Part shown: in pieces, positions 8,440 to 17,260 of the stretch
How the letters are laid out: each line of letters begins with the position of its first letter
Position numbering within the stretch: the stretch's first letter is position 1
Source: Rhodopseudomonas julia
GTDB taxonomy: Bacteria; Pseudomonadota; Alphaproteobacteria; Rhizobiales; Afifellaceae
Direction: 5' to 3'
Assembly: GCF_030813515.1 (NCBI RefSeq)
Contig: NZ_JAUSUK010000001.1
Coordinates: 124,001 to 188,000 of the forward strand
DNA length: 64,000 nucleotides
Translations under genes and position numbers: made by a program
Notes under the pieces: generated by a model
Told to the model about the DNA's origin: nothing
The model's input: only the letters and a program-made list of their open reading frames with translations
Database searches by the model: none

Positions 8440-9211
8440 AGCCCCGGTCCCGGCCATCTCGGTCAAGAACATCCACAAATCCTTCGCCAACCTCGAAGTC
8501 CTGAAAGGGATCTCGCTCGAAGCGCAAGACGGGGACGTCATCTCGATCCTCGGCGCTTCGGGGTCGGGCAAGAGCACTTTTCTCCGGTGCATCAACCTGC
8601 TCGAGACGCCGGATGAAGGCGAGATCACGGTCGCCGGCGAGACGATCAGCATGCGCCGCGACCGCCAGGGCCGGCTGATGCCGAAGGATCGCCGTCAGGT
8701 CGATCGCATCCGTGCCGAACTCGCCATGGTCTTCCAGAGCTTCAATCTCTGGTCCCATATGACCGTCCTGCAGAACATGATCGAAGGCCCGGTGCATGTG
8801 CAGAAGCGGCCGAAGGCGGAAGCCATCGAGGAGGCCGAAGCACTCCTGGAAAAGGTCGGGCTCGCAGAACGACGCGACTACTATCCCGCGCACCTTTCCG
8901 GCGGCCAGCAGCAGCGCGCCGCCATCGCCCGTGCGCTCGCCATGCGGCCGAAGGCTCTGCTCTTCGACGAGCCGACCTCGGCGCTCGATCCGGAGCTCGT
9001 CGGCGAGGTTCTGAAGGTGATGCGCAGCCTTGCCGATGAAGGCCGCACCATGCTCGTCGTCACCCACGAAATGTCGTTTGCGCGCAACGTCTCCGACAAG
9101 GTGATCTTCCTGCACCAGGGCCAAGTCGAGGCGGAGGGACCGCCGGAAGAAATCTTCACCGAATCCTCCTCCGAGCGTTTCAACCAGTTCATCACCGGCT
9201 TCAGAGGCTGA
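8432..9211 (+). CDS. Amino-acid ABC transporter ATP-binding protein (HisP-like)
   Basis: A 259-residue ATPase. Walker A GASGSGKST, Q-loop VFQSFNLWSHM, signature LSGGQQQRAAIARALAM, Walker B LLFDEPTSALD and switch His in VVTHEMSFA are all intact. An insertion after the first strand region (SMRRDRQGRLMPKDRRQVDRIR) is typical of HisP/OccP-type ATPases for basic amino acids. It energises import by the two upstream permeases. The ammonia-lyase homologue starts 17 nt downstream. Confidence 0.93.
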   Translation: MTEAPVPAISVKNIHKSFANLEVLKGISLEAQDGDVISILGASGSGKSTFLRCINLLETPDEGEITVAGETISMRRDRQGRLMPKDRRQVDRIRAELAMVFQSFNLWSHMTVLQNMIEGPVHVQKRPKAEAIEEAEALLEKVGLAERRDYYPAHLSGGQQQRAAIARALAMRPKALLFDEPTSALDPELVGEVLKVMRSLADEGRTMLVVTHEMSFARNVSDKVIFLHQGQVEAEGPPEEIFTESSSERFNQFITGFRG

Positions 9212-9228
9212 AGCTACGGAGAGCCAGA

Positions 9229-10716
9229 ATGCCTCGCGTGTTGCTCGATCGCTCCCTCACCTGGCGGGAGGTTGCTGAGGTCGCGGAGGGGGCACCTCTC
9301 GATCTCACATCCGCCGCGCTCTCGCGCATCGATGCTGCCGCCGCCATCGTGCAAGCGATCGTCGAGCGCGGCATCCGCGCCTATGGCGTCAACACCGGTG
9401 TCGGCGCGCTCTGCGATGTCGTGGTGGAGCGGCCGCTGCAACAGCAGCTCTCGCACAACATTCTGATGAGCCATGCGACAGGCGTCGGCGCGCCGCTCCC
9501 AGTCGCCGAGACGCGCGCCATCATGGCAGCGGCGATCAACAATTACGCGCACGGCCATTCCGGCGTCCGCCGCGAGATCCCGCAAAGCCTCGCCGCGCTC
9601 CTGAATGCCGGGCTTACGCCCCTCGTGCCGGCGCGCGGCTCGGTCGGTTATTTGAGCCATATGGCGCACATCGCGCTCGTCCTCGTCGCCGTGGGCACGG
9701 TGCGGGATGGCGAACACGTCGTCTCTGCAGCCGAGGCGCTGGCGAAGGCCGGCCTTGAGCCGCTCCAGCTTCAGGCGAAGGAGGGTCTGTCGCTCGTCAA
9801 CGGCACGCCCTGCGCCACGGGTCTTGCCTGTCTCGCGCTCGCGCGTGCGAAGCGCCTTCTCTCCTGGGCGGATGCGATCGCCGCAATGACGATGGAAAAT
9901 CTTGGCACCAACCCGGCCGCTTTCGCGCCCGAGGCGCTGACGCTGCGCCGCTCCGACGGTCTGCAACAGGTTGGGGCCCGCCTGCGGCACTACCTTGAAG
10001 GCAGCGGCATCGTCGCCGCCGCCATCGGCAAGCGCACACAGGATGCCCTGTCGCTGCGCGCCGTGCCGCATGTTCATGGCGCTGCCCGCGACCTTTTCGA
10101 GGCCGCAGCCACTGTCATCGACCGCGAACTCGCCTCCGTCACCGACAATCCGCTCGTCACCGGCACGCCCGAGGCACCTCACGTGCATTCTCAGGCCCAT
10201 GCCGTCGGCGCGGGACTTGCCCTTGCCCTCGACGGCCTGGCGACGGCCGTCGCCGAAGTCTCGGCGATGTCGGAGCGGCGCCTCGACAGGCTTCTCAGTC
10301 CGATGGTGAGTGGGCTTCCGGCGTTTCTCGCGGCCGAAGGCGGCGCGGCATCCGGCTTCATGATCGCGCAATATGCGGCCGTCTCGCTCGTCAACGAGAA
10401 TCGTCGCCTCGCCACGCCAGCGAGCCTCGACGGCGGCATAACCTCTGCCTTGCAGGAAGACCATCTCTCGCATCCGACGCCTGCCGCGTTGAAGGCGCTT
10501 GCGATTGTTGAAAACGCCACCCGCCTCCTTGCGATCGAGTGGCTTGCCGCCGGCCAGGCCTATGCCTTTCAGACCGCGGCGCGTGCGCCCGCGACCGATC
10601 GGCTTTTCGCGCAGCTCCGCGGCTTGCTTGCCTTCTATGCCGACGACCGACCGCTCTCGCAGGATATGGAGACGGCGTTCCAATTCCTGTCTTCGGAAGA
10701 ACCCGCTACGCGCTAA
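9229..10716 (+). CDS. Histidine/phenylalanine ammonia-lyase (HutH)-family protein lacking the MIO triad
   Basis: A 495-residue protein of the aromatic amino-acid lyase family. Conserved features are present: AYGVNTGVGALCD near the N-terminus, LSHATGVG, VNGTP, SVTDNPLV and ALQEDH. Authentic family members build the electrophilic MIO cofactor from Ala-Ser-Gly in GSVGASGDLAPL; here the segment is GSVGYLSHM (codons 9637-9663), so about six residues including the triad are absent. The catalytic Tyr of the QDxYSLR motif is also replaced: QDALSLR at residues 271-277. The frame is intact, so this is not a damaged gene. A normal MIO lyase reaction is therefore unlikely. Possible roles are a different reaction, a binding subunit or a regulator. 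It ends the hut-like transport operon. Confidence 0.85.
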   Translation: MPRVLLDRSLTWREVAEVAEGAPLDLTSAALSRIDAAAAIVQAIVERGIRAYGVNTGVGALCDVVVERPLQQQLSHNILMSHATGVGAPLPVAETRAIMAAAINNYAHGHSGVRREIPQSLAALLNAGLTPLVPARGSVGYLSHMAHIALVLVAVGTVRDGEHVVSAAEALAKAGLEPLQLQAKEGLSLVNGTPCATGLACLALARAKRLLSWADAIAAMTMENLGTNPAAFAPEALTLRRSDGLQQVGARLRHYLEGSGIVAAAIGKRTQDALSLRAVPHVHGAARDLFEAAATVIDRELASVTDNPLVTGTPEAPHVHSQAHAVGAGLALALDGLATAVAEVSAMSERRLDRLLSPMVSGLPAFLAAEGGAASGFMIAQYAAVSLVNENRRLATPASLDGGITSALQEDHLSHPTPAALKALAIVENATRLLAIEWLAAGQAYAFQTAARAPATDRLFAQLRGLLAFYADDRPLSQDMETAFQFLSSEEPATR

Positions 10717-10719
10717 GCC

Positions 10720-11154
10720 TCAGCCGCGCCGCCGGCCGATCTTGCGGACGTAGAGCTCCAGCCGGTGCGAGACGATTTCGTAACCGAGCGAGCGGGCGAT
10801 CTCTTCCTGCAGCGCCTCGATCTTGTCGGAGCGGAACTCCACCACCTCGCCCGTATCCGTATCGATCAGGTGGTCGTGATGGGTGCCGCCAGCCGGCTCG
10901 AAGCGCGACGGCCCGCCTTCGAAGACATGACGCTGGATGGCGCCGCGATCCTCAAGAATCTTCATCGTGCGGTAGACGGTGGACAGTGAGACAGTGGCGT
11001 CGATCTCGGAAGCGCGTCGGAAGATCTCCATCGCGTCGGGGTGCTTTTCCCCCTCCTCCAGGATCTTCAAGATCGTCTTGCGCGCCCGCGTGATCCGGAT
11101 TCCCGCATCGCGCAGCTCATTCTCGTAATCGCGGCGGTTCTTGGCTTCACCCAT
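10720..11154 (-). CDS. mur: Fur-family metal regulator, probably Mur (manganese uptake regulator)
   Basis: A 144-residue Fur-family repressor: an N-terminal winged helix (about residues 15-85, with [15 protein letters not shown] as recognition region) and a C-terminal dimerisation domain with the metal-binding HHDHLID motif. The CxxC zinc pairs of many Fur/Zur proteins are missing, as in alphaproteobacterial Fur/Mur. Divergent adjacency to sitABCD and a 17-bp TTGCAAAT palindrome before sitA support the Mur assignment, in which Mn(II)-loaded protein represses manganese import. Fur proper cannot be excluded from sequence alone. Confidence 0.75.
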   Translation of the reverse strand: MGEAKNRRDYENELRDAGIRITRARKTILKILEEGEKHPDAMEIFRRASEIDATVSLSTVYRTMKILEDRGAIQRHVFEGGPSRFEPAGGTHHDHLIDTDTGEVVEFRSDKIEALQEEIARSLGYEIVSHRLELYVRKIGRRRG

Positions 11155-11284
11155 TATCCCCCTCTAGCGCCTGATGGGACGGCTGCAAAGAGCGGCGCGG
11201 CCGGCAAAATCATGCGCCGGCAACCCCAATCCGGTCGCGCCCGCCGATGCGCGTGACCGAACGTTCACCCAAAGCATCATATAT

Positions 11285-11301
11285 TTGCAAATGATTTGCA
11301 A
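11285..11301 (+). promoter_or_regulatory. Candidate Mur-responsive operator upstream of sitA
   Basis: TTGCAAATGATTTGCAA is a perfect inverted repeat (arms TTGCAAAT/ATTTGCAA around one G). Its TGCAAAT half-sites match the type described for Mur-responsive sequences of rhizobial sitABCD promoters. An imperfect further half-site (ATTTACAAATC) follows at 11306-11316. It lies 94 nt before the sitA start and between the divergent regulator and transporter. Confidence 0.75.
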
Positions 11302-11395
11302 TTTCATTTACAAATCAGGGCGGCCATGGGACAAGGGCTATCCGGCGGCACAGCCGCGTCGGCGCCCCGCAGCGCCTATTGATGGAGGACGCCTC

Positions 11396-12295
11396 GTGAA
11401 GGGATCTCGATTGCTTGCCGTGCCAGGCGCCCTTGCCATCGTCCTGGTCGGGGCTCTGCATGCCGTCCCGGCGGCAGCGGAGCTCAAGGCCGTCACGACC
11501 TTCACGATCATCGCCGACATGGCGCAGAACGTCGCCGGCGAGGCGGCGGAGGTCCAATCGATCACCAAACCCGGCGCGGAGATCCACAATTACCAGCCGA
11601 CGCCGCGCGATCTTCTGCGCGGGCGCAATGCCCAGCTCGTCCTGCGCAACGGGCTCAATCTGGAGCTCTGGTTTGAACGCTTCCTCGCCAATCTCGGCGA
11701 CGTCACCAATGTCGTCGTCTCCGATGGCGTGGAGCCGATGAGCATTTCGCAGGGGCCCTATAACGGCAAGCCGAACCCGCATGCCTGGATGTCGCCGACG
11801 AGCGCCCTCATCTATGTCGACAACATTCGCGACGCCTTTATCGCCGCAGATCCCGACAATGCTGCGACCTACAAGGCAAATGCGGAGGCCTACAAAGAGA
11901 AGATCCAGGCGGTCATCGCACCGATCCAGGCGGAGCTTGAACAGATCCCGGACGACAAACGCTGGCTCGTCACCAGCGAGGGCGCGTTCAGCTATCTCGC
12001 GCGCGATTTCAATCTCAAAGAGCTCTATCTGTGGCCGATCAATGCCGATCAGCAGGGCACGCCGCAGCAGGTGCGCGCCGTCATCGACGCCATCAATGAG
12101 CACGATATTGCCTGCATCTTCAGCGAAAGCACCGTCTCCGCCAAGCCGGCCGAGCAGGTGGCGCGCGAAACCGGCGCTACATATGGCGGCGTGCTCTACG
12201 TCGATTCCCTGAGTGACGAAAACGGGCCGGTGCCGACCTATCTCGACCTCCTGCGCGTCACCTCCGACACGATCGCAAAGTGCCTCGCGCCATGA
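11396..12295 (+). CDS. sitA: Manganese/iron ABC transporter substrate-binding protein
   Basis: A 299-residue cluster A-I metal-binding protein. The start is GTG 11396, which has GGAGGA 6 nt upstream and gives a Sec signal ending VPAAAE; longer frames upstream have no signal. Expected metal ligands are visible: His in IHNYQPTPRD, His in NPHAWMSP, Glu in TSEGAFSYLARDF and Asp in DSLSDENGP. It delivers Mn(II) (possibly Fe(II)) to SitCD. It overlaps sitB by 4 nt and is the first gene of sitABCD under the Mur-type operator. Confidence 0.9.
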   Translation: MKGSRLLAVPGALAIVLVGALHAVPAAAELKAVTTFTIIADMAQNVAGEAAEVQSITKPGAEIHNYQPTPRDLLRGRNAQLVLRNGLNLELWFERFLANLGDVTNVVVSDGVEPMSISQGPYNGKPNPHAWMSPTSALIYVDNIRDAFIAADPDNAATYKANAEAYKEKIQAVIAPIQAELEQIPDDKRWLVTSEGAFSYLARDFNLKELYLWPINADQQGTPQQVRAVIDAINEHDIACIFSESTVSAKPAEQVARETGATYGGVLYVDSLSDENGPVPTYLDLLRVTSDTIAKCLAP

Positions 12296-13224
12296 TGATG
12301 TCCTCAGACCCCATCACCCCGCGTGCTACGCCAGAACGTGCGCCAGAACGCGCCTCGGAGCCCGCGTCGGGCGATCCGTCCGGCATCGCCGTGCGTCACG
12401 CCACCGTCACCTACCGCAATGGCCACACGGCGCTGCGTGATGCGAGCTTTGAGATCCCGACAGGAACCATCACGGCGCTCGTCGGTGTCAACGGCAGCGG
12501 CAAGTCCACTCTCTTCAAGGCGATCATGGGCTTCGTGCCGGTTGCCGGCGGCTCGATTTCCGTACTTGGCGGCAGCGTCGAGGCGGCACTGAAAAAGAAC
12601 CTCGTCGCCTATGTGCCGCAGAGCGAGGAGGTGGACTGGAATTTCCCCGTCCTCGTGGAAGACGTCGTGATGATGGGCCGCTACGGGCGCATGAACTTCC
12701 TGCGCCGACCGAAGCGCGCCGATCATGCTGCGGTCGCGACGGCCCTTGAACGCGTCGGCATGAGTGATTTCCGCAAGCGCCAGATCGGCGAACTTTCAGG
12801 CGGCCAGCGCAAGCGGGTGTTTCTCGCCCGCGCGCTCGCCCAGGATGGACGGGTCATCCTCCTCGACGAGCCGTTTACGGGCGTCGACGTCAAGACGGAG
12901 GATGCGATTATCGCGCTTCTGCGCGACCTGCGCGACGAGGGACGGGTGATGCTCGTCTCCACGCATGATCTCGGCTCGGTGCCGGAATTCTGCGATCGCG
13001 CCGTTCTCGTCAAAGGCACGGTGCTCGCCTCCGGGCCGACGGGCGAGATCTTCACGCGCGCCAATCTGGAACGCACCTTCGGTGGCGTCCTGCGCCATTT
13101 CGATCTTGCCGCCACCGACCAGGGACGGCCGATCGGGATGATCTCCGATGACGAAAAACCCTTCCTCGTCTATGGCGAGCGCGACGAGGCCGCCTCGCCG
13201 GAGAAGGATGCGGAGCGGCCATGA
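12292..13224 (+). CDS. sitB: Manganese/iron ABC transporter ATP-binding protein
   Basis: A 310-residue ATPase with Walker A GVNGSGKST, Q-loop VPQSEEVDW, signature LSGGQRKRVFLARALAQ, Walker B VILLDEPFTGVD and switch His in VSTHDLGS, all intact. ATG 12292 overlaps the sitA stop (ATGA). The N-terminal 25 residues are an unconserved Ala/Pro/Glu-rich lead. The family energises Mn/Zn/Fe uptake. It overlaps sitC by 4 nt. Confidence 0.92.
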   Translation: MMMSSDPITPRATPERAPERASEPASGDPSGIAVRHATVTYRNGHTALRDASFEIPTGTITALVGVNGSGKSTLFKAIMGFVPVAGGSISVLGGSVEAALKKNLVAYVPQSEEVDWNFPVLVEDVVMMGRYGRMNFLRRPKRADHAAVATALERVGMSDFRKRQIGELSGGQRKRVFLARALAQDGRVILLDEPFTGVDVKTEDAIIALLRDLRDEGRVMLVSTHDLGSVPEFCDRAVLVKGTVLASGPTGEIFTRANLERTFGGVLRHFDLAATDQGRPIGMISDDEKPFLVYGERDEAASPEKDAERP

Positions 13225-14132
13225 GCCAGCTTCTGGAACCCTTCGCCTATCAGTACATGGTCAATGCCATGTGGGTGAGCGCGCTCGTCGGCGCCACCTG
13301 CGCCTTCCTCTCCGCCTATCTGATGCTGAAGGGATGGTCGCTGATCGGCGACGCGCTCTCCCATTCCATCGTTCCGGGCGTCGCCGGCGCCTATATGCTG
13401 GGCCTGCCCTTCTCCTTCGGCGCCTTTCTCTCCGGCGGACTTGCGGCCGGCGCCATGCTCTTCCTCAACCACCGTACCAAGCTGCGCGAAGACGCCATCA
13501 TCGGCCTCATCTTCACATCCTTTTTCGGGCTCGGGCTCTTCATGGTGTCGCTGTCGCCCGCCGCCGTTGACATTCAGACGATCGTGCTCGGCAACATTCT
13601 GGCGATCACGCCCGCCGACACGATGCAGCTCGTCATCATCGCCGCGGTGTCGCTCACCATCCTCATCGCCAAGTGGAAAGATCTGATGGTGGTGTTCTTC
13701 GACGAGAACCATGCCCGCTCGATCGGCATCAACCCTGTCCTGATGCGACTCGTCTTCTTTACGCTGCTGAGCGCCTCGACCGTCGCCGCATTGCAGACGG
13801 TCGGCGCATTCCTCGTCATCGCCATGGTGGTGACACCCGGCGCCACGGCCTATCTTTTGACCGACAGGTTCCCCCGCCTCATCGTCCTCAGCGTCGTCAT
13901 CGGGGCAACAACGAGCTTCGTCGGCGCCTATGCGAGCTATTTTCTGAACGGCGCCACCGGCGGCATCATCATCGTCCTGCAGACGCTGATCTTCCTCATC
14001 GCCTTCGTCGTGGCGCCCAAGCACGGGCTTCTCGCCGCCAAGCGCCGCGCCCGCGAGGCGCTTGATGAGGATGCCAGAGCGCGCGAGCCGCATGCTCTGG
14101 CCGCCGAGCTGCAGCCGGGAGACCCGGCATGA
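13221..14132 (+). CDS. sitC: Manganese/iron ABC transporter permease
   Basis: A 303-residue ABC-3 family permease with about eight to nine hydrophobic helices. The segment LKGWSLIGDALSHSIVPGVAGAY is the family hallmark, and GAFLVIAMVVTPGATAYLLTDRF lies in the C-terminal helices. It forms the channel with SitD, which has the same fold and overlaps it by 4 nt. The C-terminal tail is charged and cytoplasmic. Confidence 0.9.
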   Translation: MSQLLEPFAYQYMVNAMWVSALVGATCAFLSAYLMLKGWSLIGDALSHSIVPGVAGAYMLGLPFSFGAFLSGGLAAGAMLFLNHRTKLREDAIIGLIFTSFFGLGLFMVSLSPAAVDIQTIVLGNILAITPADTMQLVIIAAVSLTILIAKWKDLMVVFFDENHARSIGINPVLMRLVFFTLLSASTVAALQTVGAFLVIAMVVTPGATAYLLTDRFPRLIVLSVVIGATTSFVGAYASYFLNGATGGIIIVLQTLIFLIAFVVAPKHGLLAAKRRAREALDEDARAREPHALAAELQPGDPA

Positions 14133-14998
14133 ACGCGCTCGACTTCGCCATCCTGCCCTTCACCTTGCCCTTCATGCGCGAGGCGATGGTGATCGCGGTT
14201 CTCGTTGCCGTTCCCTCGGCGCTTTTGTCGTGCTTTCTCGTGCTGAAGGGGTGGTCGCTGATGGGCGATGCCATCTCGCACGCCATTTTTCCGGGCGTGG
14301 TGATCGCCTATCTCGTCGGCCTGCCGCTCGTCGTCGGCGCCTTCGCCGCCGGCATGACCTGTGCCATCGCCACCGGCTATCTCAGCCAGAATTCCCGCAT
14401 CAAGCAGGACACGATCATGGGCATCGTGTTCTCAGGCATGTTCGGCTTCGGCCTCGTCCTCTACACGAAGATCCAGACCGAAGTGCATCTCGACCACATC
14501 CTGTTCGGCAACATTCTGGGCGTGCTGCCCGTCGATCTGTGGCAGAGCGCGGCGATCGCTCTCCTCACCGTCGCCATTATCGCCGCCAAGTGGCGCGACC
14601 TTCTCCTGCACGCCTTCGATCCGCAGCATGCCCGCGCCATCGGGCTTCCCGTGCGGCTCATGCATTACGGGCTTCTCGCCATTTTATCTTTGACGATCGT
14701 CGGCGCGCTCAAGGCAACGGGCATCATCCTGACGATCGCGCTTTTGATCGCACCGGGCGCCATCGCCTTCCTCGTCACACGCCGTTTCGGGCCGATGATG
14801 CTGGTGGCTGTGTCCCTGTCGGTCGCCTGCGCGTTTCTCGGCGTCTATGCGAGCTTCTTTATCGACAGCGCGCCGGCTCCGACGATCGTGCTTCTGCTCG
14901 CCGCATGTTTCGTCGCGGTTTTCATCGCAATGACGCTAACCGCCCGATTGCGCGGCGAAAGCGCAACGGCCCGCATCACCCCGCAAAATCCCGGCTGA
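14129..14998 (+). CDS. sitD: Manganese/iron ABC transporter permease
   Basis: A 289-residue ABC-3 family permease, a paralogue of SitC. The hallmark LKGWSLMGDAISHAIFPGVVIAY and the late-helix motif GIILTIALLIAPGAIAFLVTRRF are present. It completes sitABCD; the operon ends at a strong 13-bp stem-loop starting 23 nt later. Two distinct permeases are typical of Sit-type transporters, as against the single permease of MntABC/ZnuABC. Confidence 0.9.
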   Translation: MNALDFAILPFTLPFMREAMVIAVLVAVPSALLSCFLVLKGWSLMGDAISHAIFPGVVIAYLVGLPLVVGAFAAGMTCAIATGYLSQNSRIKQDTIMGIVFSGMFGFGLVLYTKIQTEVHLDHILFGNILGVLPVDLWQSAAIALLTVAIIAAKWRDLLLHAFDPQHARAIGLPVRLMHYGLLAILSLTIVGALKATGIILTIALLIAPGAIAFLVTRRFGPMMLVAVSLSVACAFLGVYASFFIDSAPAPTIVLLLAACFVAVFIAMTLTARLRGESATARITPQNPG

Positions 14999-15020
14999 TC
15001 TGGTCCTGACGAAACGAAAT

Positions 15021-15063
15021 CCGGCGGCTTTCGTGCCTCACGAGGAGACGCGAAAGCCGCCGG
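15021..15063. terminator. Bidirectional stem-loop between sitD and ilvD
   Basis: Arms CCGGCGGCTTTCG (15021-15033) and its perfect complement (15051-15063) pair over 13 bp with a 17-nt loop, in the 77-nt gap between the convergent sitD and ilvD genes. There is no long T-tract. It probably ends both transcription units. Confidence 0.65.
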
Positions 15064-15075
15064 GAATCTCTCACA

Positions 15076-16911
15076 TCATTCAGGGATGCGGCGGACGGCA
15101 CCCTTGTCGGCGCTCGTCGTCAGTGCCGCATAGGCCTTGAGGGCCGTCGTCACCTGCCGCTTGCGCGGCTTGGCCGGCTTCCAACCCGCCTTGTCCTGCT
15201 CGGCACGCCGACGCGCGAGCTCCGCATCGTCCACCAGAAGATTGATGGTCCGGTTCGGGATGTCGATCTCGATCGTGTCGCCATCGTGCACGAGGCCGAT
15301 CCCCCCGCCCTCGGCAGCCTCAGGCGAGGTATGGCCGATCGACAGGCCCGACGAGCCGCCCGAAAAACGACCGTCGGTGACAAGCGCACAGGCTTTGCCG
15401 AGGCCTTTCGACTTCAGATAGCTCGTCGGATAGAGCATCTCCTGCATGCCCGGTCCACCCCGCGGCCCCTCGTAGCGGATCACCACGACATCGCCGGGCT
15501 GGACCTTGTTCGACAGGATCGCATGCACGCTCTCGTCCTGGCTTTCAAAGACCCGCGCGGGACCTGAGAACTTCAGGATCGACTCGTCGACGCCCGCCGT
15601 CTTCACGATGCAGCCGTCGATCGCGATATTGCCCTTTAGAACGGCAAGCCCCCCATCCTTGGAGAAAGGATGGTCGGCATCGCGGATGACGCCCGCCTCG
15701 CGATCGAGATCGAGTTCCTTCCAGCGATTGTCCTGGCTGAACGCTTCCTGGCTCGGCACGCCCCCCGGCGCGGCACGGTAGAATTCCGACACCGTCTCGG
15801 AGGCTGCACGCCGCACGTCCCAGCGCTCGATCGCATCGCCGAGCGTCTCTGCATGGACGGTCGCGACATCGCGGTTGATCAGCCCCGCACGATCGAGTTC
15901 ACCGAGGATCGCCATGATGCCACCGGCGCGGTGCACGTCTTCCACATGCACGTCATTCTTGGCCGGCGCCACCTTACACAGGACCGGGACATGCCGCGAC
16001 AGGCGGTCGATGTCGTCCATGGTGAAGTCGACCTCGCCCTCCTGAGCCGCGGCCAGGATGTGCAGGACGGTGTTGGTGGAACCGCCCATGGCGATGTCGA
16101 GCGCCATGGCGTTCTCGAACGACGCCTTGGTTGCGATCTTGCGCGGCAGGACGCTCTCGTCGTCCTGCTCGTAGCAGCGCTGGGCGAGGTCGACGATCAG
16201 ATGCCCCGCCTCAACGAAGAGCCGGCGGCGATCTGCATGGGTCGCAAGCGTTGTGCCGTTGCCAGGCAGGGACAGGCCCAGGGCTTCCGTCAGGCAGTTC
16301 ATGGAGTTGGCCGTGAACATGCCCGAGCACGACCCGCAGGTCGGGCAGGCGGACCGCTCGATCACCTGCACGTCCTCTTCGCTGACACGGTCGTCGGCCG
16401 CCGCCACCATCGCATCGATCAGATCGAGGGATTGCGACTTGCCGTCGAGCACCACCTTGCCGGCTTCCATCGGGCCGCCGGAGACGAACACGGTCGGGAT
16501 GTTGAGGCGCATCGACGCCATCAGCATGCCGGGAGTGATCTTGTCGCAATTGGAGATGCACACCATCGCATCCGCGCAATGCGCATTGACCATATATTCC
16601 ACGGCATCGGCGATGAGCTCGCGCGAGGGCAGCGAATAGAGCATGCCGTCATGGCCCATGGCGATGCCGTCATCGACGGCGATGGTGTTGAATTCCTTGG
16701 CAACGCCCCCCGCCGCCTCGATCTCGCGGGCCACGAGCTGGCCAAGATCTTTGAGGTGCACATGGCCCGGTACGAACTGCGTGAAGGAATTCACGACGGC
16801 AATAATCGGCTTGCCGAAATCGTTGTCCTTCATGCCGGTGGCGCGCCAAAGGCCGCGCGCGCCGGCCATGTTTCGTCCATGGGTGGTTGTGCGTGAGCGA
16901 TAAGAGGGCAT
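15076..16911 (-). CDS. ilvD: Dihydroxy-acid dehydratase
   Basis: A 611-residue IlvD, the third common step of isoleucine, valine and leucine synthesis (dihydroxy-acid to 2-oxo-acid). ATG 16911 yields the family N-terminus [20 protein letters not shown]; upstream starts would add unrelated sequence. Fe-S cluster cysteines lie in NCDKITPG and [11 protein letters not shown], and the C-terminal [14 protein letters not shown] motif is intact. Full length for the family. It is transcribed alone, divergent from the gntR-aap operon. AAGGA is 13 nt upstream of the start. Confidence 0.95.
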   Translation of the reverse strand: MPSYRSRTTTHGRNMAGARGLWRATGMKDNDFGKPIIAVVNSFTQFVPGHVHLKDLGQLVAREIEAAGGVAKEFNTIAVDDGIAMGHDGMLYSLPSRELIADAVEYMVNAHCADAMVCISNCDKITPGMLMASMRLNIPTVFVSGGPMEAGKVVLDGKSQSLDLIDAMVAAADDRVSEEDVQVIERSACPTCGSCSGMFTANSMNCLTEALGLSLPGNGTTLATHADRRRLFVEAGHLIVDLAQRCYEQDDESVLPRKIATKASFENAMALDIAMGGSTNTVLHILAAAQEGEVDFTMDDIDRLSRHVPVLCKVAPAKNDVHVEDVHRAGGIMAILGELDRAGLINRDVATVHAETLGDAIERWDVRRAASETVSEFYRAAPGGVPSQEAFSQDNRWKELDLDREAGVIRDADHPFSKDGGLAVLKGNIAIDGCIVKTAGVDESILKFSGPARVFESQDESVHAILSNKVQPGDVVVIRYEGPRGGPGMQEMLYPTSYLKSKGLGKACALVTDGRFSGGSSGLSIGHTSPEAAEGGGIGLVHDGDTIEIDIPNRTINLLVDDAELARRRAEQDKAGWKPAKPRKRQVTTALKAYAALTTSADKGAVRRIPE

Positions 16912-17260
16912 TGGTTTTTGGTATTCCTTCTGGCCTTGTGAGGCCGGTGGCACGACGACATTGGGCAAGGCCGATCGGCCCGTCGCGCCACGGCACGGAT
17001 CCGCGAAAGGCGGACCGGCCCAGCTAATAAGCGTCCCCGCCCGGCTCGGCAACGCCCTGAGCGCAAAAGGACGAATCTCGCCGCCAGCGCCCGGCCTTGT
17101 GTCGACACCAACGTTCGGGGCCGCTTACGCCCAAACCAACGCTGCAGCCGTCGATCTCCGGATAGCGAATTCCACAAGCCCGGCGGGCCTCAGGCCAGAA
17201 TTACGCCGCGCCGAATTTTTAGGCTTGCAACTGGTATACCAGTCAGCCAGTCTGATCGTC
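16912..17260. other. Intergenic region between ilvD and gntR
   Basis: A 349-nt gap between divergent genes. It holds the ilvD leader, no supportable gene, and at its right end the palindrome CTGGTATACCAG described separately. No leader peptide with repeated branched-chain codons, T-box or riboswitch fold was recognised for ilvD. Confidence 0.6.
17231..17242 (+). promoter_or_regulatory. GntR/FCD-type operator palindrome
   Basis: CTGGTATACCAG is a perfect 12-bp palindrome, 18 nt before the gntR start. TGGTATACCA-like sites are typical of FadR/FCD-branch GntR repressors. Its position suggests autoregulation and hence control of the whole gntR-aapJQMP operon. Confidence 0.7.

Noticed and set aside
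9637-9663. Frameshift or sequencing error as cause of the missing ASG triad
   Set aside because: The reading frame is continuous on both sides and the loss is a whole number of codons that also explains the residue offset at QDALSLR.
9214-10683. Open frame opposite the ammonia-lyase homologue (489 codons)
   Set aside because: Antisense shadow; no RBS and no family features, whereas the plus-strand protein is full length and conserved.
4900-10716. Canonical histidine utilisation operon
   Set aside because: hutU, hutI, hutG and hutF are absent and the lyase homologue lacks catalytic features.
15670-16896. Open frame opposite ilvD (408 codons)
   Set aside because: ilvD is unmistakable on the other strand; the frame shows no domain, RBS or sensible composition.
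16912-17260. Leader peptide or riboswitch controlling ilvD
   Set aside because: No run of Ile/Val/Leu codons with alternative stems was seen.
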